Assembly (NCBI RefSeq): GCF_002105285.1
Contig: NZ_MUHR01000020.1
Coordinates: 1-64,000 of the forward strand
Length of the DNA stretch: 64,000 bases
Source: Planktotalea arctica
GTDB lineage: Bacteria; Pseudomonadota; Alphaproteobacteria; Rhodobacterales; Rhodobacteraceae
Direction of reading: 5' to 3'
Below, in pieces: positions 8,788 through 17,815 of this stretch (position 1 is its first letter; each line of letters starts with the position of its first letter). Below the pieces are notes generated by a model that saw nothing but the letters and a program-made list of their open reading frames with translations, searched no databases and was not told where the DNA came from. The position numbers were made by a program, and so were the translations under genes.

Positions 8788-11335
8788 TCACGATCCGCCC
8801 TGGCACTACGATCACCTTCTTTGGCGTCGCGCCGTCCAGTGTTCGAATGACAGCCTCATCGCTTAGGGCGATCTTTTCAACCTCTTCCTTTGGCATATCC
8901 TTGGGAACGGTGATTTCGCCGCGCCGTTTACCGTTGATCTGGATCGGCAGGGTCACGTTACTTTCAACCAGCATGGCCTCGTCCGGGGTGGGCCATGGCG
9001 CGTCGATGATCAGCCCTTCGCCACCCTGATGCGCCCAGATATCTTCGGCCAGATGCGGTGTCATCGGGGCCATAAGCTGTGCAAGGGTCATCACCGCTTG
9101 GCGCTGCGCGCTATGGCTCGCCTTGGATTTGGCGAGGGTGTTGGTGAAACCATAGAGCTTGGCAATGGCGGCATTAAAGCCGAAACTCTCGACGCCTAAC
9201 GTTACATCGCGGATAGCTTTGTGCATTTCACGCAGAAGGTTTTCGTCGCCATCTCCTTTGGTGTTCGGGTCCATCTGGGACACGCGATGACATATCGACC
9301 AAACGCGCCCGAGGTGTTTGAACGACGCCTCCGCGCCGGAAGCGGTCCATTCAACATCGCGCTCGGGAGGGGAATCGCTAAGGACGAACCAGCGTGCGGT
9401 ATCTGCACCGAAGGCAGAAATTATGTTCAGCGGATCGACTACGTTGTTCTTTGATTTGGACATTTTCGCGGAAGGGATCACCTCAACCTCTGCGCCGCCG
9501 TCTTTCAGGAAGGCTTTGCCGTCTTTCAGATCGACCTGTTCGGGATAGTGATACACAGGTCGGCCATTGTCGCCCTCGGATTTGTAGATCGCGTGGGTAA
9601 CCATACCTTGCGTGAAGAGCGCATCAAACGGCTCAATCGCTTTTGCAGGTAGGTTGCCCGTGATCTGCATCGCGCGGGCGAAGAAACGTGAATAGAGCAG
9701 GTGCAGGATCGCGTGCTCAATCCCGCCGATATATTGATCAACGTTCATCCAATACTCGGCGTCTGCCATATTGACGGGGGTGTCCGCATCTGGCGATGTG
9801 AAGCGCGCAAAATACCAGGAGCTATCGACAAACGTGTCCATCGTATCGGTTTCGCGCTGCGCAGGGCTGCCGCAATTCGGGCAGTTGCAATTGCGCCATG
9901 TGGGATGACGATCCAGTGGATTGCCGGGTGTGTCGAATGTCACGTCATATGGCAGCTCAATCGGCAGGTTCTCTTTTTTCTCCGGCACGACGCCGCAGGT
10001 GGAGCAATGCACGACAGGGATGGGGCAACCCCAATAGCGTTGACGCGACAGGCCCCAATCACGCAAGCGGTACTTGGTAACGCCTTGGCCGATGCCGTTC
10101 TCCTCGCAAAAGGCGATGGCGGCGTTGATCGCCTCGTTGCCGGTCTGCCATTGCGCACCCGCGAATCCACCATTGTAGAACACCTTTTCGGTCTTGGCGG
10201 GAACATAGGCCTCCTCGAGCTTTGGCGAGCTCTCCTCGGACGGGAGGTACGTCGAGGTGATCGGCAGGCCGTATTTCGTGGCGAACTCGAAATCGCGCTC
10301 GTCGTGCGCAGGACAGCCGAAAATCGCGCCCGTGCCGTAGTCCATAAGAATGAAGTTGGCGATATAGACCGGCAGCTCCCAAGCCGTGTCGAACGGATGG
10401 CGTACGCGCAGGCCGGTATCATAGCCCTTTTTCTCAGCCGTTTCGATGGCTTCGGCGGTTGTTCCGCCTTGGCGGCAATCCTCGTTAAAGGCCGCGAGGT
10501 CTGCGTTGTCTTTCTCAAGCTGCTTGGCGAGCGGGTGATCAGGCGAAATGCCAACGAAAGACGCACCGTTCAATGTGTCGGGGCGGGTTGTGTAAACCTC
10601 AATCCGGTCATGACCATCAGGTGCATCAATCGTAGAGAAGGCAAATTGCAGTCCGCGCGATTTGCCGATCCAGTTTTCCTGCATCAGCTTCACTTTGGCA
10701 GGCCAGTTGTCGAGATCATCCAAAGCGGACAGCAATTCATCTGAATGGTCAGAAATCTTGAAGAACCATTGCGTGAGCTCGCGACGCTCCACCAAAGCGC
10801 CAGAACGCCAACCGCGCCCCGCCTCGACTTGCTCGTTTGCCAGAACGGTCATGTCTACGGGGTCCCAGTTTACGACCGCGTTTTTGCGATACACCAATCC
10901 TTCATCGAGGAAATCGAGGAAAAGCGCCTGTTGCTGGCCGTAGTATTCCACATCGCAAGTGGCAAATTCGCGCGACCAGTCTATCGACAGGCCCAGCGGT
11001 TTCATCTGCTCACGCATGTCTGCGATATTGTTGTAGGTCCAGTCTTTCGGGTGTCCGCCAATCGCCATGGCCGCGTTTTCCGCAGGCATGCCGAAGGCGT
11101 CCCAGCCCATGGGATGCAACACATTATGTCCTGTGCTCATCTTATAGCGCGCGATCACGTCGCCCATCGTGTAGTTGCGCACATGGCCCATGTGGATGCG
11201 GCCCGAGGGATAGGGAAACATCTCCAGCACATAGTATTTGGGCTTGGAGGGGTCGCGCACGGCCTTGAAGGTTTCGGCGGCGCTCCACGCCTCTTGCCAT
11301 TTCGCTTCGATGGAGGGGGCGTCATAGCGTTGCAT
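8774..11335 (-). CDS. leuS: leucyl-tRNA synthetase
   Basis: Class I aminoacyl-tRNA synthetase that charges tRNA-Leu; about 853 residues from the chosen start. The HIGH motif appears as HMGH in [14 protein letters not shown] near residue 45, and KMSKS is in [13 protein letters not shown] in the C-terminal third. The CP1 editing domain ([10 protein letters not shown]) and the zinc-type insertion with CSTC and CNCPNC are present. I start at the ATG at 11335 ([13 protein letters not shown]) because AAAGGA lies 7 nt upstream; an ATG six bases earlier would have almost no spacing. lptE, holA and gst follow on the same strand. Confidence 0.96.
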   Translation of the reverse strand: MQRYDAPSIEAKWQEAWSAAETFKAVRDPSKPKYYVLEMFPYPSGRIHMGHVRNYTMGDVIARYKMSTGHNVLHPMGWDAFGMPAENAAMAIGGHPKDWTYNNIADMREQMKPLGLSIDWSREFATCDVEYYGQQQALFLDFLDEGLVYRKNAVVNWDPVDMTVLANEQVEAGRGWRSGALVERRELTQWFFKISDHSDELLSALDDLDNWPAKVKLMQENWIGKSRGLQFAFSTIDAPDGHDRIEVYTTRPDTLNGASFVGISPDHPLAKQLEKDNADLAAFNEDCRQGGTTAEAIETAEKKGYDTGLRVRHPFDTAWELPVYIANFILMDYGTGAIFGCPAHDERDFEFATKYGLPITSTYLPSEESSPKLEEAYVPAKTEKVFYNGGFAGAQWQTGNEAINAAIAFCEENGIGQGVTKYRLRDWGLSRQRYWGCPIPVVHCSTCGVVPEKKENLPIELPYDVTFDTPGNPLDRHPTWRNCNCPNCGSPAQRETDTMDTFVDSSWYFARFTSPDADTPVNMADAEYWMNVDQYIGGIEHAILHLLYSRFFARAMQITGNLPAKAIEPFDALFTQGMVTHAIYKSEGDNGRPVYHYPEQVDLKDGKAFLKDGGAEVEVIPSAKMSKSKNNVVDPLNIISAFGADTARWFVLSDSPPERDVEWTASGAEASFKHLGRVWSICHRVSQMDPNTKGDGDENLLREMHKAIRDVTLGVESFGFNAAIAKLYGFTNTLAKSKASHSAQRQAVMTLAQLMAPMTPHLAEDIWAHQGGEGLIIDAPWPTPDEAMLVESNVTLPIQINGKRRGEITVPKDMPKEEVEKIALSDEAVIRTLDGATPKKVIVVPGRIVNVVV

Positions 11336-11494
11336 GGGCATGTCCTTTGTGCGCGTTGCGCGCCGTAAAATACTGTTTATGCGGTGATATGCGATGGGTG
11401 TTTCGGGGTCCAGAGCCAACACTCCCCCGAATTCGCCATTGGCCTGCCACATTGCTGTTTCTATAGTCCTCAAAATCTTAAAGCAGGCCCATTA

Positions 11495-12739
11495 ATGCGT
11501 ATCCTCATTATTCATCAGAATTTTCCCGGTCAGTACAAACACCTCGCGCCTGCGTTGGTGGAGCAAGGGCATCAGGTTTTCTCGCTTACGCCAAAGGTAG
11601 AGAAACAGACGAAGTGGAAGGGCGTGACGTTGCTGCCCTACAAGATTAGCCGGTCTTCCTCAAAAGACGTTCATCCGTGGTTGTCTGATCTGGAAACCAA
11701 GGTGATCCGTGCGGAGGCGTGTTATCGTCATGCGCTTGGGCTTAAAGAAAAGGGTTTAGAGCCTGATGTTATTCTAGCGCATCATGGCTGGGGTGAACCA
11801 ATGTTCCTTAAGGACGTATGGCCGAACGCGAAAATGGGGCTGTATTGTGAACTCTATCATCTAGACGCTGCCGAGACAGTCAACTTTGATCCTGAGTTCG
11901 AGACGAAGGATCTTAGCGGCAATGCGCTGCGTCTGCGTCTGCGCAATCTGAATAATGCCCTGCACTTTGATGTTGGCGATGCGGGGATCAGTCCAACCGA
12001 ATTTCAAGCGGGTACATTTCCACAGCCGTTTCGTGATAAGATCAGCGTGATCCACGATGGCATCGATACGGAACTGGTGAAACCTAAGGCCGATGCGGTG
12101 TTGCAAGTCTCTGCCACGCAAAGTCTGACCTGCGAAGACGAGGTGATCACCTTTATCAACCGCAATCTTGAGCCGTATCGCGGCTATCACGTCTTTATGC
12201 GCGCACTGCCGAAACTGCTAAAAGCGCGGCCCAACGCACAAGTGGTTCTGCTGGGCGGGGACGAGGTTAGCTATGGTGCAAAGCCGCCCGCCGGCAAGAC
12301 GTGGAAGCAGATCTACATAGATGAGGTACGCGCGCAGATTTCTGACGAAGATTGGGCGCGTGTGCATTTTCTTGGGCGCGTGCCTTATGACGTGTTCCTT
12401 GCGATGATGCAGGTCAGTCGTTTGCACATCTACCTGACCTATCCCTTTGTCCTAAGCTGGTCCCTGCTCGAAGCGATGAGCGCCGAAGCTGCGATCCTTG
12501 CCTCTGATACGGCCCCTGTGCGTGAAGCAATCCGCCACGAAGAGACGGGCTGGCTTACGGATTTCTTCGATGCTGATGCTTTGGTGGAAAAGGCAGACGC
12601 GATGTTGGATGATGCGCAGTTGCGCGCCCGCCTTGGTAAGGCAGCGCGCGAATTCGTGCTCCAGACCTATGATCTAAAGGCCCATTGCCTGCCAAGGCAG
12701 CTAGACTGGGTCACAGGGCTGGCGGACGTGAAGATTTAA
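11495..12739 (+). CDS. glycosyltransferase family 4 protein
   Basis: GT-B fold glycosyltransferase of about 414 residues. The start MRILIIHQNFPGQYKHLAPA and the following ALVEQGHQVFSLTP form the N-terminal nucleotide-binding-like fold. The C-terminal half has the GT4 donor-binding pattern: INRNLEPYRGYHVFMRAL, then VHFLGRVPYDVFLAMM and SWSLLEAMSAEAAILASD with the EX7E-like region. It likely transfers a sugar from a nucleotide donor to a surface glycan. It stands alone on the plus strand between leuS and the DUF3576 lipoprotein gene, both on the minus strand. Its stop TAA overlaps the convergent stop by 4 nt (TTAA at 12736-12739). Confidence 0.88.
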   Translation: MRILIIHQNFPGQYKHLAPALVEQGHQVFSLTPKVEKQTKWKGVTLLPYKISRSSSKDVHPWLSDLETKVIRAEACYRHALGLKEKGLEPDVILAHHGWGEPMFLKDVWPNAKMGLYCELYHLDAAETVNFDPEFETKDLSGNALRLRLRNLNNALHFDVGDAGISPTEFQAGTFPQPFRDKISVIHDGIDTELVKPKADAVLQVSATQSLTCEDEVITFINRNLEPYRGYHVFMRALPKLLKARPNAQVVLLGGDEVSYGAKPPAGKTWKQIYIDEVRAQISDEDWARVHFLGRVPYDVFLAMMQVSRLHIYLTYPFVLSWSLLEAMSAEAAILASDTAPVREAIRHEETGWLTDFFDADALVEKADAMLDDAQLRARLGKAAREFVLQTYDLKAHCLPRQLDWVTGLADVKI

Positions 12740-13221
12740 AAGCGAGCGTCTGCAACACGTAGTTGGCGCGCGCGGGCTAAAATGGCATCTTCGACGGCGC
12801 GGGCAGTCGCGGTGCTAACCGGGCCGTTGCGGGTTTGCAGTGCCACGTTAAGCGAGCGTGCTTCAAGCGCTGGGTCACTTACTAGGATCGTTGCGCGATA
12901 CGCACTGCCACCGCCGGGCGGGCGGCCATAGCCGGTGGTGATCACACCGGAAAACGGATCAACCGATTCGACGGGGAGGAAATTCAACACATCCAAGGAG
13001 GCGTTCCAGATGTATTTGTTGACCTTAACGTTCGTTCCAGCATCGGAGGGCTTGAAGATATCCCAGACCGACGACCCTGTACCAGTTGTCGATTCGGGGT
13101 GGCCGGGCGGCAAAGCACCTGCGTTGGTGCCGCCGCCTGCGCCAAAACCACCGCCACATGCTGAAAGCATCAAAGCGGCCGCTATGGCCAAGATCGGTTT
13201 CGCTGACGTCAATGTACCCAT
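12736..13221 (-). CDS. DUF3576 lipoprotein
   Basis: Predicted lipoprotein of 161 residues: signal peptide ending in LMLSAC (lipidated cysteine near residue 22), a glycine-rich linker, then a conserved domain with SVWDIFKP, NKYIWNASLDVLNFLPV and DPFSGVITTGYGRPPG. I recognise this as DUF3576, common in Rhodobacterales and usually next to leuS; the biochemical function is unknown. It probably faces the periplasm from the outer membrane. Its gene converges with the glycosyltransferase gene and shares a TTAA stop overlap. Confidence 0.88.
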   Translation of the reverse strand: MGTLTSAKPILAIAAALMLSACGGGFGAGGGTNAGALPPGHPESTTGTGSSVWDIFKPSDAGTNVKVNKYIWNASLDVLNFLPVESVDPFSGVITTGYGRPPGGGSAYRATILVSDPALEARSLNVALQTRNGPVSTATARAVEDAILARARQLRVADARF

Positions 13222-13480
13222 GATAATCTGCCTCGACCCTTGTTTTCCTTGTCCTACCCAAGGGGCCGTTCGGGGGCAAGAGTTTTCACAGTATATATGG
13301 CGCTAGGGCGGCGCATGCGGTGATGTAAATCGACTGTGGCAAAGCTGCATCATTTTTTGAGGCTTTCTTGTGGCGCGTTTTGGGGGCCTTGCAAAGAGAC
13401 CCCGAAAAGAGCGAAACACCAATCAGACCTAGTACGGATTCCCCGGGCTAGGCATTGATATAAACCCCGAGGGAAAAACG

Positions 13481-14362
13481 ATGAAAAAAGTTCTCTTCGC
13501 AACGACAGCTCTGATCGCCACAGCAAGCGTTGCAGCAGCAGACGTATCTTTTGGTGGCTACGGTCGCTTTGGTGCAGATTATGACTCCTCCCGCGCAGCT
13601 GGCGCTGAGGTCGATCAGACAAGCCGATTCCGTCTGAACATCACAGGCACAACTGAAACAGACAACGGTCTGTCCTTCACTGCATTCGCCCGTATGCAGG
13701 ACAGTGCGACAGCAGCGACTGCTATTTCCGGTGCAAACTTTTCTGTTGCAGCCGGTGGCCTGAAAGTTACAGCTGGTAACGTCAATGGTGCGATCGAAAC
13801 AATGAACGGCCTGTACGCTCAGTCTCTTGGCCTGACAGGTATTGGTTACCACAACCTCGTTGTTAACACTGCAGTCGCTGGTTTCTGGGGCTGGGATGCG
13901 TTCTCGTCCACAGGTAACGGCCGTGAGGGCGTAGTTGTTTCTTACTCCGTCGGTGATTTTGGTGTGGCAGCGTCCTACTCGAACACTGCTGGTGTGGAAA
14001 ACTCCGCGATCAACGCGTCTTACACTTTCTCCGGCTGGACAGTTGCTCTGGGCTTCCAGGACAGCTCTGTTGCTGCACAGGACAAGACAGTCCTCACAGT
14101 TGCTGGCAACGTTGGCATCGCAGACCTGAACTTCGCAGTAGCTGACAACAACGGTACTGTGAAGTACGGCATCGGCGCTGACTTCTCCGTAGGGGCAGCG
14201 ACAAAAGTATCCGCATTCGTCAACACAGAAGACACATCTGGCGAAGCATACGGTCTGGGCGTGAATCACGACCTGGGCGGTGGCGCGTCCATTCGTGGTG
14301 GTGTTGTTCAGACAGCAGCGGGCACAACGCTTGCTGACCTGGGTCTGCTTTTCAACTTCTAA
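13481..14362 (+). CDS. Rhodobacter-type outer-membrane porin
   Basis: Outer-membrane porin of 293 residues with a cleavable signal (MKKVLFATTALIATASVAAA, cut after about residue 20) and a mature start DVSFGGYGRFGADYD. The body alternates polar and hydrophobic residues as beta strands and ends in LLFNF with the terminal phenylalanine needed for barrel assembly. It lets small solutes cross the outer membrane. GAGGGA sits 7 nt before the ATG. It is monocistronic, with 259 bases of non-coding DNA upstream and an intrinsic terminator downstream. A biased, repetitive codon choice suggests high expression. Confidence 0.92.
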   Translation: MKKVLFATTALIATASVAAADVSFGGYGRFGADYDSSRAAGAEVDQTSRFRLNITGTTETDNGLSFTAFARMQDSATAATAISGANFSVAAGGLKVTAGNVNGAIETMNGLYAQSLGLTGIGYHNLVVNTAVAGFWGWDAFSSTGNGREGVVVSYSVGDFGVAASYSNTAGVENSAINASYTFSGWTVALGFQDSSVAAQDKTVLTVAGNVGIADLNFAVADNNGTVKYGIGADFSVGAATKVSAFVNTEDTSGEAYGLGVNHDLGGGASIRGGVVQTAAGTTLADLGLLFNF

Positions 14363-14387
14363 TCTTAGAAGTTAAGCGATCTAAAGG

Positions 14388-14420
14388 AAGGACGGGCCCT
14401 CGGGCTCGTCCTTTTCTTTT
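14388..14420 (+). terminator. intrinsic terminator of the porin gene
   Basis: An 11-bp stem (14388-14398 with 14403-14413, one G-T wobble) with a CTCG loop, followed by a T-rich run. It begins 26 nt after the porin stop codon. Confidence 0.9.
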
Positions 14421-14450
14421 GGGCACAGGCATATTAACTGATGGATGAAA

Positions 14451-14474
14451 CCAGAGGTACGCCCAGAGGTACGC
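14451..14474 (+). repeat. tandem duplication of a Shine-Dalgarno segment
   Basis: The 12-mer CCAGAGGTACGC occurs twice in perfect tandem, ending one base before the yggS ATG. Each copy contains AGAGG. The second copy is 6 nt from the start codon and is the functional ribosome site; the first copy is a spare 12 nt upstream. Confidence 0.9.
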
Positions 14475-14475
14475 A

Positions 14476-15132
14476 ATGTCGCTGCAAGATATTCAAGACA
14501 AGATTTCCAAGGCCGAAAAAGAGGCCGGACGCGATGCGGGAAGTGTTGAACTTATCGCCGTTTCTAAAGTGCAGCCCGATGCGCGTGTGCAGGCTGTGCT
14601 GCAAGATGGCCACCGTGTGTTTGGTGAAAACCGCGTGCAGGAAGCGGCTGGCAAATGGCCGGCTTTCAAAGATGCGTTTAGCGGTGTGTCGGTGCATCTA
14701 ATTGGCCCGCTTCAAAGCAACAAAGCCCGGCAAGCAATGGAGTTATTCGACGCCATTCACACGCTGGATCGTTTGAAATTGGCGAACACCATCGCACGTC
14801 TGGCGCAAGAACTTGGAGCCTGCCCTGATTTGTTCGTGCAAGTGAACACAGGCGCAGAAGATCAAAAAGCGGGCGTGCTACCCCAAGAAACGGACGGCTT
14901 CATCGCCGAGTGCCGCGCGCTCGATCTGCCGGTAAAAGGGTTGATGTGTATCCCGCCTGTGGACGAAGAGGCGTCACTGCATTTCGCGCTTTTGGCGAAG
15001 ATCGCTGCGCGCAATGATCTTGGCGGTTTGTCGATGGGAATGAGCGGCGATTTCGAGCGAGCGGTGGCGCTGGGGGCAACTCATGTCCGGGTTGGCTCGG
15101 CTATATTCGGTGATCGTGCCTACGAGCTTTGA
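14476..15132 (+). CDS. YggS/PLPBP pyridoxal-phosphate homeostasis protein
   Basis: PLP-binding protein of 218 residues without enzyme activity in known homologues; it buffers pyridoxal phosphate in the cytoplasm. The cofactor lysine is in ELIAVSKVQPDARV near residue 28, followed by FGENRVQEAAGKW and HLIGPLQSNKA, and the C-terminal phosphate loop SMGMSGDFERAV then THVRVGSAIFG. All match the family. The ATG follows a duplicated ribosome-binding segment. It converges with the L,D-transpeptidase gene across a dispersed repeat. Confidence 0.94.
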   Translation: MSLQDIQDKISKAEKEAGRDAGSVELIAVSKVQPDARVQAVLQDGHRVFGENRVQEAAGKWPAFKDAFSGVSVHLIGPLQSNKARQAMELFDAIHTLDRLKLANTIARLAQELGACPDLFVQVNTGAEDQKAGVLPQETDGFIAECRALDLPVKGLMCIPPVDEEASLHFALLAKIAARNDLGGLSMGMSGDFERAVALGATHVRVGSAIFGDRAYEL

Positions 15133-15166
15133 GCGCTTTCCGATGACTGTGCGATCGGACCGAAGC

Positions 15167-15214
15167 GGGGGCCAGCACCCGTACCCCCGAGGTATTTGAA
15201 GACCGAAGAAGAGG
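15167..15214 (+). repeat. dispersed GC-rich intergenic repeat, copy A
   Basis: Segment with GGGGGCCAGCACCC, then ACCCCCGAGGTATTTGAAGA and a GAAGAAG tail, between the convergent yggS and L,D-transpeptidase genes. It matches copies at 18703 and 42678 in order and orientation. The stem arm is less perfect here than in the other two copies. Confidence 0.75.
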
Positions 15215-15709
15215 CTAGCGCACGATGAGCCGAGAGGTTGGCGTGAGCTTGCGGGCGATTTCGTGCAAGTGTTGGCGGTTAAGTGCGACGCAACCTTCCG
15301 TAGGATATCCGGCGCGGCGCCATTGATGAATGAAGATGGCGGAGCCGTGGAGCGCGCGCGCGTGCGGCCAGTTCCAATTCGTGAGGATCACCAGATCATA
15401 GAGCGGGTCGGCGCGGCGCAGTTTTTCATGGCTGTAGGGGTAGGGCGCTTGAACGAGGTGATTGTAGTGCGCATCCATGCTGTCGTCGGACCACAGATCG
15501 CGCAGCCCTATAGGGCGTGCCCAAGGCACAGGTCGCGTGATGCGATCAGGGCGGTACAGCATGCCGGTGATATTGTGAGTGCCGCGCGGCGTCGCGCCAT
15601 CGCCCTCGCGCTTGTCAGTGCGGATGCCGCCCTTGCCGATCGTGCAGGGATAGAGGCGGTTTGCGAAGCGTAGGCCAGTCGGTGTAAGCGCCAGATCGAG
15701 CGGTATCAC
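15215..15709 (-). CDS. L,D-transpeptidase (YkuD domain) family protein
   Basis: A 164-residue YkuD-type protein. The catalytic region reads HGSAIFIHQWRRAGYPTEGC with the histidine and the nucleophilic cysteine in TEGCVAL near residue 139. No signal peptide is visible, so it may be cytoplasmic or exported by an unrecognised route. Family members cross-link peptidoglycan or attach lipoproteins through meso-diaminopimelate; short stand-alone forms like this one are poorly characterised. Its start overlaps the stop of ribA by 4 nt, giving a coupled ribA-ldt pair. Confidence 0.85.
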   Translation of the reverse strand: MIPLDLALTPTGLRFANRLYPCTIGKGGIRTDKREGDGATPRGTHNITGMLYRPDRITRPVPWARPIGLRDLWSDDSMDAHYNHLVQAPYPYSHEKLRRADPLYDLVILTNWNWPHARALHGSAIFIHQWRRAGYPTEGCVALNRQHLHEIARKLTPTSRLIVR

Positions 15710-16797
15710 AACATATGGCCTGACTTATCCGCTTTGGTTTGCAGATAGGCGCTGTTGAACCGGTTCTCTCCAACTTTTAGCGGCACGCGCGCCGCAACCT
15801 TGATGCCGGTTTTTTGCATCATGTCGATCTTGGCGGGGTTGTTGGTCATAAGGTTGACGCTGGTGACCCCCAGTTTGCTCAGGATTGCGGCGCCGATGCG
15901 GAAATCGCGTTCATCGTCTTCGAAGCCGAGGCGATGGTTGGCCTCCACCGTGTCAAACCCCTGATCTTGCAGCGAATAGGCGCGCATTTTGTTGGCGAGG
16001 CCGATACCGCGGCCTTCCTGGTTGAGGTAGAGCAAGACGCCTGCGCCCTCAGCGCCCATTTGCGCAAGAGCGGCGCGCAATTGAGGGCCGCAATCGCATT
16101 TGAGCGAACCCATCAGATCGCCGGTGAAGCAGGCGGAATGCAAGCGCGTGAGGACTGGTTTCGTGCGATCCGGCGTGCCGACGATGATCGCGTAGTGCTC
16201 TTCCCCGCCATCATCGGGGCGAAACACGTGGAGCTGCCCTGTTTCTGAAACCTCCATCGGAAGGCGTGCGTGGATGACGTTTTCGTAGCTGGTGGAAATG
16301 CCAAGGCGCGCCTTGACCTGTTCGCCATCCAGCGCAGTGAGGCTGTTTTGCTGCGCAAAAGCGGCGCCATCGTTAAGATCAGTGACCAGAACCGAGGGTA
16401 GCAACCGTGCCTCTTTGGTGAGGCGCAACGCGACACGGTGGGCAGAGGCGTCGCCCTCGCGCAGCGTGCGCAGAGGCCCCTTCATAGGGCTTTTCAGGTC
16501 ATCCGCAGGATTGGCCAGCGCAGTGATCCAGCGCAGATCAGCGTCCCTAGGCACTGAAATGCGCGCAAGATCACCGTCATATGCGCGCGCTTTGAGCGTT
16601 TCCGCGCGCCGCGCTGTAATGGCGAGAACGGTTTCCCCCGGCAAGGCGCGCGCCGCAGACACGCGCGCAGCGCTAAGGGTTTCAACCGCTTGAATGAGAA
16701 TATCGCCGCCGCGCGCCAACACGATCACAGGCACGCCCATGCGCAAGTCGCTGCGTGCGCGTGCCATCTGTTCAGAAAGGTCGGGGGCAAAGCTCAT
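15706..16797 (-). CDS. ribA: GTP cyclohydrolase II
   Basis: First committed enzyme of riboflavin synthesis, opening GTP with loss of formate and pyrophosphate. The C-terminal domain carries the zinc site SACFTGDLMGSLKCDCGPQL (three cysteines) and the motif YLNQEGRGIGLANKMRAY. The N-terminal 150 or so residues resemble a degenerate DHBP-synthase-like domain, a known arrangement in alphaproteobacteria, so total length is 363. The gene is divergent from the response-regulator gene and coupled to the downstream L,D-transpeptidase gene. Confidence 0.93.
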   Translation of the reverse strand: MSFAPDLSEQMARARSDLRMGVPVIVLARGGDILIQAVETLSAARVSAARALPGETVLAITARRAETLKARAYDGDLARISVPRDADLRWITALANPADDLKSPMKGPLRTLREGDASAHRVALRLTKEARLLPSVLVTDLNDGAAFAQQNSLTALDGEQVKARLGISTSYENVIHARLPMEVSETGQLHVFRPDDGGEEHYAIIVGTPDRTKPVLTRLHSACFTGDLMGSLKCDCGPQLRAALAQMGAEGAGVLLYLNQEGRGIGLANKMRAYSLQDQGFDTVEANHRLGFEDDERDFRIGAAILSKLGVTSVNLMTNNPAKIDMMQKTGIKVAARVPLKVGENRFNSAYLQTKADKSGHML

Positions 16798-16967
16798 GGG
16801 TTCGATTGCGGCTCTTTGAAATACTTGGGCATGGGAGTCCCTGATTGAGGGGGAATATGAAACAAATCAAGCCTGAATAACACATGCCCGTGAGAGAGGG
16901 GGTGCAAACCTTGCCGAAACGAGGGATCACACGCATCTGTGTACCAGCAACACAGCGGAGATGATCC

Positions 16968-17654
16968 ATGCCCCAGCTTAAGAATATACTGCTTGTCGAT
17001 GATGATGATGACCTGCGCGAAGCGCTTTCGGAGCAACTTGTCATGACCGAGGACTTTGAAGTGTTCGAAGCGGATTGCGGGACGCAAGCGATGGAGCGGA
17101 TCAAAGAGCAGCTTTATGATCTGATTATCCTCGACGTTGGTTTGCCTGATACGGACGGCCGCGAGCTTTGCCGCCTCATGCGCAAGCAGGGTGTGAAAAG
17201 CCCGGTTTTGATGCTGACAGGGCATGATAGCGACGCGGATACCATTCTTGGCCTTGACGCGGGGGCGAATGATTATGTGTCCAAGCCGTTTAAGTTTCCG
17301 GTGCTTTTAGCGCGTATTCGCGCGCAATTGCGTCAGCACGAGCAATCCGAGGATGCGGTATTTAGCCTTGGACCCTACACGTTCAAACCGTCTATGAAGA
17401 TGCTGATCACAGAGGACGAACGCAAAATTCGCCTGACCGAGAAAGAGACGAATATCCTCAAGTTCCTCTATCGCTCCAGCGAGGGCGTCGTGCCGCGCGA
17501 CGTGCTTTTGCATGAGGTTTGGGGGTACAATGCGGGCGTGACGACGCACACTCTGGAGACACACATCTACCGGCTTCGTCAAAAAATTGAACCAGATCCG
17601 TCTAATGCGCGCCTTCTTGTGACCGAATCTGGCGGCTATCGTCTGGTTGCATAG
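16968..17654 (+). CDS. OmpR-family response regulator
   Basis: Two-component response regulator of 228 residues: receiver domain (about 1-120) with the acidic cluster VDDDDDL near residue 10, the phosphoacceptor aspartate in LIILDVGLPDTDG near 55 and lysine in VSKPFKFP near 105, and a winged-helix DNA-binding domain (about 130-228) ending in TESGGYRLVA. GGAG lies 8 nt before the ATG. No histidine kinase gene is next to it, so its partner is elsewhere. The target genes are unknown. An FNR-type box and probable small RNA follow its stop. Confidence 0.92.
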   Translation: MPQLKNILLVDDDDDLREALSEQLVMTEDFEVFEADCGTQAMERIKEQLYDLIILDVGLPDTDGRELCRLMRKQGVKSPVLMLTGHDSDADTILGLDAGANDYVSKPFKFPVLLARIRAQLRQHEQSEDAVFSLGPYTFKPSMKMLITEDERKIRLTEKETNILKFLYRSSEGVVPRDVLLHEVWGYNAGVTTHTLETHIYRLRQKIEPDPSNARLLVTESGGYRLVA

Positions 17655-17686
17655 GCTTTGAAAAGGCTGCCCCGCGACAGGTGTTA

Positions 17687-17700
17687 TTGATTTGGATCAA
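17687..17700 (+). promoter_or_regulatory. FNR/FnrL-type box
   Basis: The palindrome TTGATTTGGATCAA matches the FNR consensus TTGAT-N4-ATCAA at every fixed position. It lies 33 nt after a response-regulator gene. The only downstream reading frame, soxR, is on the opposite strand, so the box cannot serve a protein gene in the plus direction within this interval. A weak TAAAGT -10 candidate at 17726-17731 is at the distance expected for a class II FNR promoter. Confidence 0.65.
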
Positions 17701-17734
17701 AGCGGCACTTTGGGTGCACCTTTAGTAAAGTATT

Positions 17735-17815
17735 CAAGAGATCCCGCGCATATTCGGGTTATGATATGCACCTCCCTGTTGGACTAGGCCCGGGCTTTGC
17801 TCGGGCCATTTTTTT
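17735..17815 (+). ncRNA. predicted FNR-controlled small RNA
   Basis: About 80 nt between the predicted start (roughly 41 nt after the FNR-box centre) and a strong intrinsic terminator. The stretch has a 6-bp hairpin (17748-17753 with 17764-17769), then an unpaired segment containing CCTCCCT (17771-17777), complementary to Shine-Dalgarno sequences, then the terminator stem. No reading frame of note is present. The layout promoter, hairpin, anti-Shine-Dalgarno single strand, terminator is that of a trans-acting small RNA. An alternative is that this is just the 3' untranslated region of the response-regulator gene. No expression evidence is available. Confidence 0.5.
17787..17815 (+). terminator. 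intrinsic terminator (small RNA or response regulator)
   Basis: A 9-bp GC-rich stem (17787-17795 with 17799-17807, one G-U pair) with a 3-nt loop, followed by ATTTTTTTATT. It is directed on the plus strand. Confidence 0.92.

Noticed and set aside
9701-10744. Long plus-strand open frame opposite leuS
   Set aside because: Antisense shadow of the strongly supported leuS gene; composition atypical of real proteins.
16798-16830. GGGTTCGATT sequence that resembles a tRNA T-arm
   Set aside because: No acceptor, D or anticodon arms fold around it, and it includes the start of ribA; no tRNA is present.
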